Assembly (NCBI RefSeq): GCF_022808985.1 | Contig: NZ_JAKZFT010000013.1 | Location: 55,741-119,740 of the forward strand | DNA: 64,000 nucleotides | Direction: 5' to 3' | Source of the DNA: Geotalea sp. SG265 | Lineage (GTDB): Bacteria > Desulfobacterota > Desulfuromonadia > Geobacterales > Geobacteraceae | In this document: positions 63,761 to 64,000 of the stretch, piece by piece | Numbering within the stretch: position 1 is the stretch's first letter | How the letters are laid out: each line of letters opens with the position of its first letter | Made by a program: the position numbers and the translations under genes | The notes under the pieces: generated by a model | The model's database searches: none | What the model saw: the letters and a program-made list of their open reading frames with translations, nothing else | Told to the model about the DNA's origin: nothing

Positions 63761-64000
63761 GTGAATTTTGAAAGAAGACTTCGTGTGGTGTCTGGTAGTT
63801 AAGGCATTTTCTGGGTCGATGATTCACCTTTTCAACTATGAAATGCAGTTCTTCTTCAGTAACTGCGTGAAAGTCGGTACCTTTAGGAAAGTAGAACCGT
63901 AAGAGGCCGTTGGTGTTTTCGTTGGTTCCTCGCTGCCAGGCTGCATAGGGATCAGCGAAGTACACTTTCAGCCCTGTTTTTGCTTCCAGCTCTTTGAACT
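63741..64000 (-). mobile_element. IS30-family transposase, C-terminal part, 5' end outside window
   Basis: The minus frame is open to the window end and reads VYFADPYAAWQRGTNENTNG, then LLRFYFPKGTDF and NHRPRKCLNYQTPHEVF, the conserved C-terminal region of IS30 transposases with the catalytic glutamate in RGTNEN. The stop is at 63741. About the last 85 codons are visible; whether the upstream part is intact is unknown. It sits directly upstream of the qat operon and points the same way, so it could supply transcription. Confidence 0.9.

Overview
The window reads as a chromosomal segment of a deltaproteobacterium of the Geobacter type (Geobacterales; Geotalea or Geobacter is my best guess). 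The inference rests on gene content and style: dense operons with strong Shine-Dalgarno sites, several kinase-less response regulators, an indolepyruvate oxidoreductase/phenylacetate-CoA ligase/Liv transporter cluster, a phosphate transporter fused to a PhoU-like tail, and FliK-like/FlhB-like genes outside a flagellar cluster. No rRNA, tRNA or CRISPR array was found.

Layout. 1-4.9 kb: a ComEA-like protein (5' end outside the window), a 51-residue zinc-ribbon protein, a DHH phosphoesterase, a cysteine desulfurase, a lipoprotein and a PIN-PhoH ATPase. 4.9-14.7 kb: tsaD, rsmA, UDP-glucose dehydrogenase, UDP-glucuronate decarboxylase, an FtsB-like protein, a 57-residue Cys-rich protein, argS, a SPOR-domain protein, a UDP-glucuronate epimerase-like gene, yacG and gltX, so nucleotide-sugar synthesis is interleaved with translation genes. 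14.8-18.5 kb: three response regulators without a kinase (MshEN-REC, sigma54 activator, HD-GYP) plus the remnant of a fourth. 18.7-24.9 kb: an RND efflux pair, FliK-like and FlhB-like proteins and a TPR protein. 24.9-28.9 kb: purN-purM facing rimI-pyrK-pyrD. 29-31.9 kb: a lysine-2,3-aminomutase family enzyme, epmA, efp and infA, i.e. an EF-P modification set. 32-40.4 kb: an RNA m5U methyltransferase, a TPR protein with a CxxCH motif, an HU/IHF protein, an OmpA-family envelope group, a Na/Pi cotransporter and a Ppx/GppA phosphatase.

40.5-50.7 kb is one long plus-strand operon behind a good sigma70-type promoter: iorAB, a phenylacetate-CoA ligase, an ACT-domain protein, a complete branched-chain-amino-acid-type ABC transporter (livKHMGF) and a second phenylacetate-CoA ligase. 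Together they look like uptake of an amino or aromatic acid and its oxidation to aryl-CoA. 51-56.2 kb is mostly minus strand: carbonic anhydrase, Bax-inhibitor-1-like protein, DTW-domain protein, RhlE-like helicase, cold-shock protein, ABM monooxygenase and YidB-like protein.

56.3-64 kb is an accessory/defense segment on the minus strand. It holds a VapBC-like toxin-antitoxin pair with a palindromic operator, then a compact six-gene array. In transcription order this is a KAP-type P-loop ATPase, a Gly-rich protein of unknown fold, a QueC-like PP-loop protein, a TatD-like metal-dependent nuclease, an HNH endonuclease with a sulfur-binding-domain-like N-terminus, and a four-helix membrane protein. 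The first four match the QatABCD antiphage system in content and order. The last two appear co-transcribed and may be an extension or a second defense module. An IS30-family transposase starts about 130 bp upstream of qatA and runs off the window end. The segment looks more AT-rich than the core, consistent with horizontal acquisition.
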